The notes under the pieces are model-generated. The model did no database searches. It saw nothing but the letters and a program-made list of their open reading frames with translations, and was not told the DNA's origin. From Asterias amurensis (taxonomy: Eukaryota; Echinodermata; Asteroidea; Forcipulatida; Asteriidae), in contig NC_092662.1 of the NCBI RefSeq assembly GCF_032118995.1, forward strand, positions 3,968,001-4,032,000: a stretch of 64,000 bases of DNA. The letters run 5' to 3'. Positions within the stretch are counted from its first letter, which is position 1. The number at the start of each line of letters is the position of its first letter. Below, piece by piece: positions 1 to 11,035 of this stretch. The position numbers and the translations under genes were made by a program.

Positions 1-1
1 G

Positions 2-832
2 GATAGGTGGATTTTCGGCGAAGCCTGGTGTAAAATCACAGCCGGGTTACTGGCTGTTTGCTTGAGTATGTCAGTGATTTCCCTATTAGGGGTAAGCGTG
101 GACCGCCTGGTTGCAATACGCTGGCCGCTGAGACACCCAGCCTTGATAACAGAGCAAAGAGTTCAAGTGATATGCGTCGCGCTGTGGGCAATCAGTGCAG
201 CGTTTGCCACTGGGATTGTTCTGGTGGCGAACGAAGATACAAATATCTATTTACCAGTGGCGACAATATGCTTTATGGGTTATACACAAGATACCGCATT
301 CGTTGGAATGGAGATATTTTACACATTGGTGCTATGTGTGGTTCCGTTGGGTACAATTGTGACGATTTATACCACACTGCTACACATCAGCACCAAGCAC
401 CAACGGCGATTGCGTAATCTCAACCTCCCACGGGACCATCGAGATGAAAGTGCCGGCCAGGAACCCACAAGTTCGGTTTGTAGAGTCACCACTGCTACCA
501 CAGAGAGCAGCAGAGACGGAGGTGCCACTTCGATGAGGAAAACCATCACCAAGAACAGAAAAGCCCTCAAAATGTTCCTGGTTGTTACCCTCGGTTTCTC
601 ACTGTGCTGGGTGCCTCACTTTGTCGTGAGGCTTTACGGTACCTCAACTGGAGGAGGTATACCCCGTTGGTTGAAGTTCGTATACGTGTGGTTACCAATG
701 TCTAATAGTTTCTGGAATGTCATTATCTACACCTTGATGAATGGTTCCTTTAGGATGGAGATGTTGAAGTTACTACGAAAAGTTGGGTGCTGTGGTGGGC
801 AACGGGTGATACCTCAAACCACGGAGCTATAA
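2..832 (+). CDS. rhodopsin-family GPCR, 3' part (5' end outside window)
   Basis: The open frame runs in from the window edge and stops at 830-832, giving about 276 residues from before TM3 to the C-terminus. It starts with WIFGEAWCK, which holds the conserved extracellular TM3 cysteine. TM3 ends in VDRLVAI where most family members have DRY. TM4 has its tryptophan (ALWAIS) and TM5 its proline (CVVPLG). A basic, Ser/Thr-rich third loop follows. TM6 carries CWVP and TM7 reads SNSFWNVIIY, so the NPxxY proline is Val. Helix 8 (NGSFRMEMLKLL) is followed by GCCGG, a possible palmitoylation site. The role inferred is a plasma-membrane G-protein-coupled receptor; the ligand cannot be told and it may be an orphan of a lineage-expanded group. 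No intron is visible in this part. The first in-window ATG lies inside TM3, so it is not the start. Confidence 0.9.
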   Translation, partial: DRWIFGEAWCKITAGLLAVCLSMSVISLLGVSVDRLVAIRWPLRHPALITEQRVQVICVALWAISAAFATGIVLVANEDTNIYLPVATICFMGYTQDTAFVGMEIFYTLVLCVVPLGTIVTIYTTLLHISTKHQRRLRNLNLPRDHRDESAGQEPTSSVCRVTTATTESSRDGGATSMRKTITKNRKALKMFLVVTLGFSLCWVPHFVVRLYGTSTGGGIPRWLKFVYVWLPMSNSFWNVIIYTLMNGSFRMEMLKLLRKVGCCGGQRVIPQTTEL

Positions 833-1590
833 AACTCATAATGCTCAAACTATCAATACGGCCGCCGTTCAACCTGAGTACAGCAATACTGCTATAGACC
901 TTCATCACGGTGCAGCCATGTTGAATTATCCCATTGATATCAATGTTACCAAACCGAGGCTGAATGAACAATTAGTGCCTAATTGCAAGGTGATTATTAG
1001 CATGCGTTATTATTATTCGATACGAGGAGCAAAGACGGAGACAGCTTGATAAAGGTCTGTGGACAAACCAAGCTTGCCACAAACCACTTGTATGTCACCC
1101 GCCCAGAGCAGATGGTGCCGTCATTGCCGATGTCGGGCAAACAATCATGTTCAGGATGGGTTTGATGTAAGTCCAGCCTGTGAGTGTGGAATTGACCTCC
1201 AAACAGTTGCCGACATCACTAGTGACTGCATTGATAACAGTTGCCCTGGTGAGCAGTCCCCAAAGATTGTACCATCTTATCGTATAGCCTATAATATCTG
1301 AGACATAGTATAATATATCATCTTTTATGTACTTTATGTTGCAATTACTCTGTGGACAACCCTTTGTTATTTGTTATGACAATGGTCTTTGTCAACACTG
1401 TAAATAGCACTGTGTGGACGTTTATATGTAAATCAAGATAGTGTTTCAAGTCCCTATACAATGCGGAGGCATCTTTTGTTTCCAGCATTAAAACACACAC
1501 GCACATATTATACGCACAAATTAATCAGAAGAAACTTTCAGAATAAAGCACAACTGATAAATTTATTCAATGTATATCATCACAAATTTG
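833..1590 (+). other. 3' flank of the GPCR gene with candidate poly(A) signal
   Basis: No convincing coding frame. An AATAAA at 1542-1547 is a plausible poly(A) signal and would give a 3' UTR of about 0.7 kb. This is inferred from position only. Confidence 0.35.
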
Positions 1591-1604
1591 TGTGAAAACT
1601 GTGT

Positions 1605-1690
1605 AAAAAGCTGGGCAAGACACTGCTCTAGAATTGCAAAAGTGTGGGTTCGAATCCCACTGTTGAGTTTGGAAATAAATGTTTGAATTA
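1605..1690 (+). repeat. tRNA-derived SINE fragment
   Basis: GTGGGTTCGAATCCCAC is a perfect T-arm/B-box hairpin. The preceding CTCTAGAATTGCAAAAG is shared, in reverse orientation, with the repeats near 53334 and 53915, so this is a dispersed family rather than a functional tRNA. There is no cloverleaf 5' half. Confidence 0.6.
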
Positions 1691-3060
1691 AAGAATTTAA
1701 TTGCACCACGGCAATTTGTCGCATTCATTACTTTATTCATTCATTCATTTATTCATTTACTTCTTGACTTGAAACAAATTTTTTGATATCTTCAAAATAA
1801 TATGGGAATGACAATCTTTACCAACAAAACCAAGTATTATTTGCCATGTTTTTGCAACCTTTTCATCTAGGGCGTTTACAGTTGAAAGTTTCGTCACTAA
1901 CAATTTTGGAGAGTAACTTGGTATCCTTGAATTCGCGCGTATTTGAACTTCAAGAAACCCGGTGAGTTTGTGTACGATGGGAACGACGCTCAACGTCGTT
2001 CCCATGGACGTGTATATACAAGCGATTTCACATTACATGCCTTTCTCCGTAACCACCACTGTATGCTCCCTTCTACCGAGGGTTAGGACCTTGTCCACGA
2101 GGCAAATTGTTAAGGCAATTTTGAGGTAACCAACTGTACATGATACAGGACCACTTTAGTAGCACACTCCACAGGAGTCATTCTTCAAACAATGTCTTAC
2201 GATTCCTAAGAGAACAATGTGTAAATATTCAAAATGTGAATGCACTTTCTTCTTGGAGAGTTTCTGAAACTGGTTGCCTGGTGCATATTGTCCCTTGGGA
2301 CATGGGCCTTAGTGACGAGATTGAATGATACAGCACGTTGACCACGCAACTATATTGGTTTATATTTTATAATGTTCAAAAGTAAAAATGATGAAGTTGT
2401 TATAGCTAAAACACAAAACGTGCTTTAAGCCTTTAAACGAATTTGTTCATTTTTTAAAGAAACATTTCATTCTGGCTTATTAATAAGTTCACGAGCAACA
2501 ACAAAACACCAAACACTTCGGAAAACACAGGCATGTTAAAAAGTTTCCTTGAACAAGAAACAATCAATGGGTAAATGTTAACAAATTAAATATTTAATGG
2601 CTTACATGTATAATATTATATGATCGACCTAAATTCGATTGAGTTTTTTATTTCATTTTTTGTACACGTTTCTGTGAGTACAAATACAATCCATAAAGCC
2701 AGTGGGATTTTAATATGCGTAAAAAATATTAAGCAAACATGGAGCAGAAAACCAGTCACAGTGTGGCAGTGTGATAGGCCTACATAATTTTGCCTGGTAA
2801 CCTTCCTTTGGTATAGCCTAAGCAAGTTTGTTTTGTGCTGCTCCTTGTGTGCTTAAGCAGCGCTATGAAATAATTCAGACGTCAGAAAATATCACTTATA
2901 TCGATTGCCACAATCAAAATAAGCTCAACGATGCACAAACAACATTTTCCCCCAACACCAAAACCGGCGTTTTCAGTCAAATGAGACCACCAGCTTTTTC
3001 GATTGAGGTCGGTTGTTTTCACGCGAAGATTTAATTTCACATAGAGGAGGAAAGCTAATT
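1691..3060. other. intergenic, no gene recognised
   Basis: AT-rich sequence with only short chance frames. GAACGACG...CGTCGTTC at about 1981-2003 is a small perfect hairpin. Nothing else is supported. Confidence 0.4.
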
Positions 3061-3067
3061 TACTCAC

Positions 3068-3440
3068 TTACAGCCATTATACACTTTTGGAACAGAAAAA
3101 AAAAGTTCACAGATTTACTAATAACTTTCAGGGTTTACAGAAGGTAATGGTAAAAGACTTCTCTTGAAATATTATTCCATGAAATGCTTTACTTTTTGAG
3201 AAAACATTAAAACAATTATCAATTCTCGACAACGAGAATTACGGATTTATAGTAAACACATGTCATGACACGGCGAAACGTGCGGAAACAAGGGTGGGTT
3301 TTCCGTTATTTTCTCCCGGCTCTGATGACCGATTGAGCCTAAATTTTCACAGGTTTGTTATTTTATATAGAAGTTGTGAAACACGAAGTGTGGGCCTTGG
3401 ACAACACTGTTTACCGAAAGTGTCCACTAGCTTTAAGAAA
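3068..3440 (-). mobile_element. non-autonomous DNA element (MITE), family F
   Basis: About 370 bp. One end reads AGCCATTATACACTTT; the other, reverse-complemented, reads TTAAAGCTAGTGGACACTTT. A second copy in the opposite orientation lies at 17222-17592 and shares the internal CATGTCATGACACGGCGAAA region. It has no coding capacity. The TTAA at the ends suggests piggyBac-like target choice (inference). Confidence 0.65.
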
Positions 3441-4050
3441 AAAAAACCAAGGCGAACGCAATAGATAGTTCCCACATGACGTAAATCGGCCATCTTTACG
3501 GGCAATTTGGAACACATAGCCATGTGTTTTGCGCGAGAACGGCGTGCAGCACGCGCAGGATTCACAAAACTCGTTGCCTGATTGGTTAGTAAACAGCGTG
3601 GTTGCGTTAATAAACTGAGCGCTTGACGCGCCTGCAAGCTTAAATGCAATTTGCCCGTAAAGATGGCGTCTATTGCAACTTATCTATAATTGCACGTGTA
3701 TTACATTACAATACGCCTTGTTTTAAGCAGATTGCCAGAGTCTAACTTTCAGAAGACGTTTGTGGCGGAGGAGGGGGGGGGGGGGCTGCCAAGTGCCAAT
3801 GCAAATGTGCTTTTATCTTTTATGGGTGTCGAGCTTTTTAATCAGGCGTTTTAGGTGGCAAATTAATCAAGAAAGTACATAGCACTGGTGATTTCATGGA
3901 TTACATCGCGCTGTCACTTTATATTGAATTTCGTTCAAAAGTGCATTTGGAAGTGATGAAAAAAATATAATTACGGGTAGGTTAATTAAGTCAAAGTTTA
4001 CGCCTATTATTAAAAACAAAACTGGGATAGAGGAGATACCTAATGTAGTT
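3441..4050. other. intergenic, simple-sequence tract
   Basis: No gene seen. A run of about 14 G occurs near 3770-3784, and a short copy of the CCCGTAAAGATGG motif appears on both sides of 3500-3665 as a local inverted repeat. Confidence 0.3.
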
Positions 4051-4053
4051 CCC

Positions 4054-4430
4054 TTAAAGGCAGTGGACACTATTGGTAAATACTCAGAATAATTACTAGC
4101 ATAACAACTTACTTGGTGACGAGTAATGGAGAAAGGGTGATAGTATTGTGAGAAACCACTCCCTCTGAGGAAACGTAGTTTTCAAGAAAGAAGTAATTTT
4201 CCACGAATTTTATTTCAAGACCTCAGAGTTAGAATTTGAGGCCATGAAGTCAAGGTTCTGAAAGCGCACAACTTTGTGTGACAAGGGTGTTTTTTCTATA
4301 AATTATCTCGCAACTTGGACCACCAATTGAGCTCAAATTTTCACAGGTTTGTTATTTTATGCACATGTTGAGATACACCAAGTGAGAAGACCGGTCTTTG
4401 ACAATTACCAATAGTGTTCAGTGTCTTTGA
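4054..4430 (+). mobile_element. TTAA-ended MITE, family A (copy 1)
   Basis: Starts TTAAAGGCAGTGGACACT and ends with the degraded reverse complement, about 375 bp in all. The same element occurs at 14686, 19955, 24630, 31620, 33195, 41888, 44344 and 58243. It lies just beyond the 3' end of the TMEM249-like gene and has no open frame of interest. Confidence 0.8.
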
Positions 4431-4470
4431 TAAGGTAGGGTGCTACGAAAATGTGTAATTTCTATCCGAT

Positions 4471-5439
4471 TTAAGCAAACAGAGACAGACTTTCGATCGA
4501 GTCATCGGGCGACGCATACGGGCAGCGATGCCGCACCACGTGCTTGACGGACCTGTCCAGAAAGTCGAAGTAGTTCACGTTGAGTCTCGCAGCCAACTTG
4601 CGACCGAGTTTCTCCAGTTTGTGTCTCCGGATGGTTGATGACGTCAGGACCTGCTCCTCGAGGTGGAAGCCGTTAAGGACAACGGTGTAGTAGGTATCGC
4701 CTGTTCCTGATGACCCGTTGGGAAAGAACGAGAAGCAGAGATTGTGATGTTATCGAAAACTAATACTCATTCCCCCTAACAGTTACTATGAAACACATCA
4801 ACGCTCTAATAAGAGCCAAACGAAAAGAGAAGGTGATGAAGAAAGTTCAGTTTAAGATATTGTGGGGGGGGGGGGGCAGAGATTTACTCCAGACTCCAGG
4901 GAAACCCACGCAGTCAAGTAGGGACTCAAAACCCAACCCAAATGTACACCAACGTGACCACCTTACTTTGAGCACTTTTTGTTGTTGTTGCTTTAAAAAT
5001 CCAAGATGACCTTTGACCACTCACCACTCTTCTGCCCAACAAGCCTAATATAGACATTGTGAATATGCCCTCTGTACATCAGTCTACTTCCAACATGGAA
5101 CTCATACTCGTGTCTCGCCGTGTCAATCACAATCCTCCTCAGATCAGAGTACACGAAAGTGGTGTAGAAGAAAACCATAATCGCCATGATGAAGTAAGTC
5201 AGAGATTGATCCGGAGGATTAGTTGCGTAGTATCCGACTGTCGAGATGGAGGTTACGAGGAGGCCGAACAGCGAGATCCAAAGCCAGGGCGACCGGAGTG
5301 TCACCTCGAAATGATCGGGGGAAGTTTCCGTGAATGGGTGGATGGGGTTAGCCTCCAGCTTGGCTTTGAAGACTTCCTCTGGTGTGGTCCAGAAGTTCAT
5401 GTCCCATGTGCCAAAGATACCAACGTGAGATTTCGACAT
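4471..5439 (-). CDS. TMEM249: TMEM249-like protein (CatSper-associated membrane protein)
   Basis: Two coding exons, 5439-5025 and 4706-4471, joined by a GTGAGT donor and a TCATCAG acceptor in phase 1. The protein is 216 residues from the ATG at 5439. NPIHPF (residues 31-36) precedes two membrane segments at about 52-72 and 79-98. A cytosolic domain follows with LMYRGHIHNVYIRL, YYTVVLNGFHLEE and, near the end, NYFDFLDRSVKHVVRH. This order and length match TMEM249 as I remember it; that protein belongs to the sperm CatSper channel complex, so a role in the flagellar membrane is inferred from family knowledge. The frame stays open upstream to 5562, and a TTTGTCAG acceptor ending at 5530 could link in frame to an exon at 6259-6205 with an upstream ATG. 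The N-terminus is therefore uncertain; the two exons given are not. Confidence 0.75.
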
Positions 5440-5529
5440 TTTTGTTGGTTGAATGTTCGACTTGGTAGCCGAGATACCACTTTGGATGGACGCCTTCTCA
5501 AGAGTTATTCGCACTACCGAATGCGCTGA

Positions 5530-7535
5530 CTGACAAATCGTTATTTGAGTAAATTGGAAGCATTACAGATTTTCGATTAAAAACTATAGAAGTCATCTCT
5601 TTTTGTGAGCATTTGCAGTGTGGTGGTATGGCCGGCCAGGACACACATTATTTTTGGCGCGGGCCCGATGTTCCATAAGTTGAACGCCTTAACCACGCAA
5701 GACGCAAATATACAAACGAGTATCGCGTAGTAAATACCTTTTGCGTTACGCGCAAAGCGCTGGTGGTACGCAGTGGCTAAGGTCAAGCGCTCATTTTTTT
5801 ACAGGGTCATTACTGAATGACCCTATCCTTTAAGGTTGCCGGGAAAAAAAAAAGAAAAAAAAAACTGCACAAATGAACTGGGCACACAATTTTCATTTTT
5901 GTTGTTTTTTATATTAATAGCGACTGACTTATCTGGCCTCAGTGACATCTCGCCGCGGCGACTTGCTTACTTTATTTGAAAAAAAATATAAAAAATTAAC
6001 TGACAAAGAGAACAAATCTGTCTAAAACACGGCTCGCAATGTTCCCCTCTAGGCTTTAATCCATACAAAGTCTACGCTGAATCCAAATAAACCCTCCGAC
6101 CATTGCTCCTATGCGAAGCCTAAATGAAAACACTTAAAACAAGTCCACGTCCATTAGTTTACACCAAGATTCGTGTAGTTTTTCATTGTGCTTTCCTTAC
6201 TCACAGCAGGTTCTGGATGTTTGACCATCCTTTTTGCTCTCACTCTCATCCTCCTTGATCTAAAACAACGTCAGAAGTAGAGTTTTCCAAGAGGACACGT
6301 TTCTATTTCAGAAAGAATCAATCAAATTGCAATTTTCCCACGGAGTCTATTCCTGTCAGCAAAAGACAAATTGATTTCCCACTCAAACCACACGGCATTT
6401 TGTTGACAATTCAATTTCTTAAGTCGATATCTTTTAAAAACAGGGTGATTCCTTGCTCTAATCTCGCAGACTTTTTATTAGACTAATCTTACAATAGAGC
6501 CTACTTTCGTTTTTATTTTGTATTTTGCCCGCTCTTATTTTTTTTAGGACCAGCCTAAGTTTCTTTCCCTTGTGTTAAGTCATTGGGTGTCTTATCCGAA
6601 GGACATTTAATGTTATTTAGTGTAGGAATACCGTACTGTTAAAATTGTGTAAAAAATACCTTCTTAATTTCCATGAGGCATTTCTCATTTCACTTTTCTG
6701 TAAATGACGTCGCATTTCTTTGTTGACAACTAAAGATTGAGTAAGCAACGGTGCCTGCCCCCCCCCCCCAACCCTCTCAGCAGGATCGGCAAGCACTGAA
6801 TACAGGACTAACCACACAGCGAAATAACAAGAAAGTCAAACAATATCATATTCATTGGTTGTCACTACTCGTTCCATTGTAAAACGACCCCACTCTGTAA
6901 TTTTCTAAATTGCCTTCACGCTTCACTTCTGTCAACAATCCTATAAACCTTTCGAAAGCAGTAAAAAGACCAACCCTCTAGAAGAAAAAAAGCGTTTTCT
7001 AACAAGTAAACTAAAGGACGTTTAATTAGTTCGTTTAAATGTATAGTCATAAAATATACATAACAGCACCAAAAAAGCATACAATTCAATCAATATTAAG
7101 ATATTTTAATGAGTGATAATGAAATGTGGTTTTCTAAAAAAGGACATTGATCGTTTTGTGCTCTTCAGAGGAAATGAAATCACTCTTAAAACGAATGGCA
7201 ATAAAACATTTTGGTTAGAGGCCAACAGATAGCTTTCGATAAAATATAATGTATACAGAAAGAAAGAAAAAACAATTTCATTTAACAAACATCCTCAGGG
7301 GCGTCATTCTCCCCGCGCAGCTCCGAATTTTTGACAATATTTAAAAACGCGACCACCTTTTGAAACGACTCCCTTCACAAGTCAAATTGTACACAATAAT
7401 CTACTTTTTATATGATTTAAACAATCGAACGGTTTCAAAAACCAAAGATACTTTGCCTTTCAGATACATCAACAAAAGCTACTACGTTAATGGGAATTTT
7501 GTAAATAACGTAATTTAGTAAACATTGTCAATAAT
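5530..7535. other. region upstream of the TMEM249-like gene
   Basis: Mostly AT-rich with homopolymer runs (A near 5850, C near 6762). A CpG-rich stretch at about 5630-5770 could be promoter-like. The only exon-like segment is 6205-6259, listed separately. No other gene is supported. Confidence 0.35.
6205..6259 (-). other. exon-like segment, possible 5' exon of the TMEM249-like gene
   Basis: A 55-nt block bounded on the minus strand by a TTGTTTTAG acceptor and a GTGAGTAAG donor. In one frame it contains ATG (6249-6247), and reading from it leaves phase 0, which fits the acceptor at 5530 of the next exon. That would add about 45 residues to the protein. The other frame, KEDESESKKDGQTSRTCC, does not fit the phases. 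Judged from splice signals only. Confidence 0.35.
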
Positions 7536-7540
7536 CAATT

Positions 7541-7640
7541 CTCCTGAAGAAGAGCAGAGTATACTGTTCGAAACGTCGAGACCAAACCGGCTCTTATCAG
7601 AGCCACCACTCCTTCAAAAGAGTTTTTACCCATGGTTGTA
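7541..7640 (+). repeat. short dispersed repeat with hammerhead-like core (copy 1)
   Basis: CTGAAGA (7544-7550) is followed by a six-pair stem (GAGCAG 7552-7557 with CTGTTC 7564-7569), then GAAAC, GTCGAG and a second perfect hairpin, GGCTCT-TATC-AGAGCC (7589-7604). Three more copies are at 13540, 47992 and 55774. The order CUGANGA-stem-GAAA is that of a hammerhead ribozyme core. Such motifs are known in Penelope-like retroelements. The family assignment is inference. Confidence 0.6.
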
Positions 7641-8478
7641 CCCGCAAGTTTACTGTTAATATTTATATTTATAGTTGCTTTTGTCAATAATCAATTATGA
7701 AACAAGTTTGGAAAACTTGTGTCACATTAGGCCTACAGGGTACAGCCCAACCAACAAGAATTTTTTTCGGTATGAAGAGTGGTCAAATTATTTCAAACCG
7801 TACTCGCAATAGTTTTTATCCCAGTGCAATAAGGTTACTTAAATATGTTGCAAGTACTTTTTGAAATACGCATTAGTTGCTACAGCCTACGGGTGCTCTG
7901 TGCACTTGTACCAGATGTGTCGGCTCCGACTTGTACATTCATCGTCTGCCCTCTATCGATGGGGTATAATAAAAGAGACGTATTTGTTCAATAGAGGGCA
8001 GCATCGTCTCATAACAAAACTCTCTGAAAACAACATGTGCTTGATAATTGCAATATTGAATTTCTTTGCGCTAGGGTAAATGGTAGAGCTAACTTACACA
8101 TCAGTACGCGAAATTTGTTATGGTGTTCTCCCTCTTAAGTTATCGTGTTGACATTGTGTTTTTAGTATCGGAGTTTCCGTCGTTTTCGAACATGAAGGAA
8201 GCCGTGCCTCTTAAGTATGACAGTAGGCCCTAGCCCTACCGACCTTTAAAAAACAGACCATGTTAAAATCCACAAGCATGCTAAAATCTTATTTGTTTGG
8301 ACGCGAAGTGCGAGCACCAATGTTTTACACGTTTATTGTGAACTCATCCAGGTACGTTACTCATTGATTAGTGTCATGAAGACACCCGTGGAAAACATCA
8401 ATGTTAATTTTCGAGGATGTGGGCTGCGTCTATGAAAAACAAACAAACCAAAACCATGTTTGCAAAGTCTTGACTTAC

Positions 8479-8563
8479 CACTCTGTCCAGCGCGGTGCTT
8501 CACACATGGTGCTTTCTTTCCACAACATTTAGCAGCAAGAGCATTGCAGAAGAGTTCGTCCAT
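8479..8563 (-). other. exon-like segment with a short upstream open frame
   Basis: ATG at 8563 opens a Cys-rich frame (MDELFCNALAAKCCGKKAPC...) ending at a good GTAAGT donor in phase 1. Joined to the segment at 6259-6205, the frame would stop after four more codons, and that TGA overlaps the candidate TMEM249 start as ATGA. It may therefore be a 5' UTR exon with an upstream ORF, or an unrelated small gene. I do not recognise the peptide. Confidence 0.3.
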
Positions 8564-8589
8564 AATTGTTTTGTCCGTCGTTTTATTAT

Positions 8590-10120
8590 TGAAATGGATG
8601 CAGGTAACGTCCCAGGTGAAAGAAACACTTAGAATATAACTGTTTTACAGAATGTGTTGTTGGCAGACGACATTGTGGAAAAGTTCTTGATTTTGAAAAG
8701 TGCGTTTTGGTCAACACGATTTGGGTGAAACTACTCCGAGGGTGTGGAGGGGTGGAGCTGTGCACAACATTGTGTTTTCTTGAACAAAACAAAAGTAATT
8801 CTCTAGCAACAAAGTCTATAATCTATGCATTTTTATAACAAATTCTAATTGTGACTTTTACAACTCAAAATAATCTGATATAAAATGGTTATAGCTGTTT
8901 GGATGGGACTCAGATCACCCATTTCCTTAATGAACTAGTCCAACTTAAGAAAATGCAGTAACTAATTTGCATATGAATAGAGCGTACTTTCTCAGGTGTT
9001 TCGGGAACTGGTTGGAACCGGTTTTCAGAGTGGACAGCTTTGAACGAAATGAGAGATCAGCGTTAATTATATAGACAATACATTCTAGTACAATTTATTT
9101 CTTGGCCATCGACCCCATTATCAGAACAAAAATATTATATTAAAATAAAAAACCTGTAATAAATGAAAGTTAACCCATGAACAAAAAAATGTTCATGAAA
9201 TACACTATTTTACACTATTGTACACAATGCTAATACACAAATACATCTTAGATAACAGAAACAAACAATGTCAATGGTTTCATTGAAATAAATTATCACA
9301 CATACATGAGATGTAAGTTTTGTTTATGCATACAGAAAACAAATCATTACATTTTGGATAGACATTGCATGGTATGTAAGGTCTAATACATGACCAATAG
9401 GGACGGCTGTTAGATAATTCCTAAATGTACAAATACTTCTGATTGGTTTACACAAAAGAAAAGGTTAAAAAATGAGTAAGCCGAAACATGGCATTGGTGA
9501 TGGGAACAAAAAGAGTTGTTTTGAAATGGACACCCAATCGTCAGTGTGGCTGTATGGTGTACTGATGTAGAACGGGCCTACCTACAAAATGAGATTTGAC
9601 TTGACTAGGCCTACTCCTCCAAAATGTTACTCTCCCCTTGCAATATTATAGTGAACTAATGGTTTTCCCAGCCAGTATAAACAAACATTCAATCAATTTA
9701 ATACCTGACCCATTCAATTTCTTTTGAAAGTAAATGCTCTCTCATCAGTCAGAACAAGTATTTTGAGTTAAACAGTTTAGCATCCTATGATCAAATAAGA
9801 CTATTTGAATTCATTTTATCAAAATATTATCACATTTTGCTTGAAAGCCAACAGATAGGCTGGTCAACCATTCAACTTTCATCAATTGTATGTATAAATT
9901 ATTCCAAAGCAAAGGGCACTTTAATGCTCAGGAAATATTCCAAACCCCGGTGGCATTTCATTAATGAATCCCCAAATTCCAGATTGAGCGATAGAAACCA
10001 AGATAAAATCCTGGAAATATTATTATTGAAAAGAAAAGTATGATTGATTGATTGATTGATTGATTTGGAAGAGAAAACAGTTTAAGAAACTCTTTAGAAT
10101 AAGAAGCTACCCACAATGAC
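8590..10120. other. intergenic or long NCS-1 3' UTR, no repeats recognised
   Basis: AT-rich and notably free of the MITE families. On the minus strand an AATAAA lies at 9099-9094, about 4 kb beyond the NCS-1 stop. Vertebrate NCS1 has a long 3' UTR, so this stretch could be transcribed; that is only inference. A (GATT)n run lies at 10043-10066. Confidence 0.3.
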
Positions 10121-10123
10121 TCT

Positions 10124-10333
10124 TTGGCACTTACAACCCTGCTGGATTTAGTACTCTAAGCAGTGTCGTATGGCACTTTTAACCTACTGCATTTTAGTAC
10201 TTTCAGCAGTAACACGTATGACACTTCAAATCCAGCTGCATTTAGTACTTTAAGAAGTTTCATTTGGCACTTTTAACCAAGCTGCCATTAGTACTTGTGT
10301 CGTACATGACACTTCAAGCAAGGCTGTATGTTC
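10124..10333. repeat. about 47-bp degenerate tandem array, five units
   Basis: Units begin GGCAC or GACAC at 10126, 10172, 10220, 10266 and 10308 (spacing 46, 48, 46, 42). Each contains a CTGC-ATTAGTACTT core. Units are diverged, so the array is old. Confidence 0.65.
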
Positions 10334-10859
10334 TTTTACTTTTTGGCCAATTCCAACAAATTGCATTCAAAACTGACTGAAAAGCAAATGCACTTTAATG
10401 CAAATAAAAAATTCCAAACCATGCGGCATTTAGTGCTGCTGCAACCTGGAGAGGTCCCGTCAGGGAACTCTTAAAGGACCCTGACGTTACTGAAGAAGGT
10501 CCCGTAAGTGGCTCACTGAGCCCAATGTCATGGAATTTCAGGCAATTAAATTATGTGCTTGCAGCCGGCGACAAAATTCTGTGCTCTTTGTTTCCGTGTC
10601 TATTGGCAAAAAAATAAAATAACGAAAAAATAAAAATAAAAATTATATTAGTAGGTGTCAAGTTTTTATGATAAATGACACCAACATAATTATGTAGTAC
10701 TTTCTTGAATTTAACATTCAATTATATAGACATAAATATGTAATAAATAGTATGTTAACTGCAATGGCTAGTTGCCATATAACTAAAGACAAATACAACA
10801 CAACTTTCAAACGCTTACAAAAATATAAACAGTCGATGAGAATAAATTAGGTTAGGCAA

Positions 10860-11035
10860 TAAAACAAGGGCCCAATCATGAGCTGCTTCAGCAGAAAATA
10901 CTGATTGACTATGTTCTGCTAAGCAGAAATAGGCAGGATACCAATCACAAATTGTACATGGGGAATAGAATTTGGCCGGTAAACTTATTCTGGTAAGCAT
11001 GATTTTGCACATTTTTGTTGCTAGATTTATCCCCA
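10860..11035. repeat. GGGCCCAAT...TAAGCA repeat, family H (diverged)
   Basis: Shares GGGCCCAAT, TGCTAAGCAGAAATAGG, ACCAATCACAAATTGTACATG and GGTAAGCA with the better copies at 59394-59955 and 61379-62015. Non-coding. Confidence 0.55.

Noticed and set aside
1605-1690. A functional tRNA gene
   Set aside because: Only the T-arm is intact; the flank is shared with other dispersed copies, so it is a SINE piece.
5577-5786. 69-codon minus-strand frame with a hydrophobic stretch (YYAILVCIFASCVV)
   Set aside because: Starts without a proper ATG, lies in the GC-richer region upstream of the TMEM249-like gene, and has no recognisable relative.
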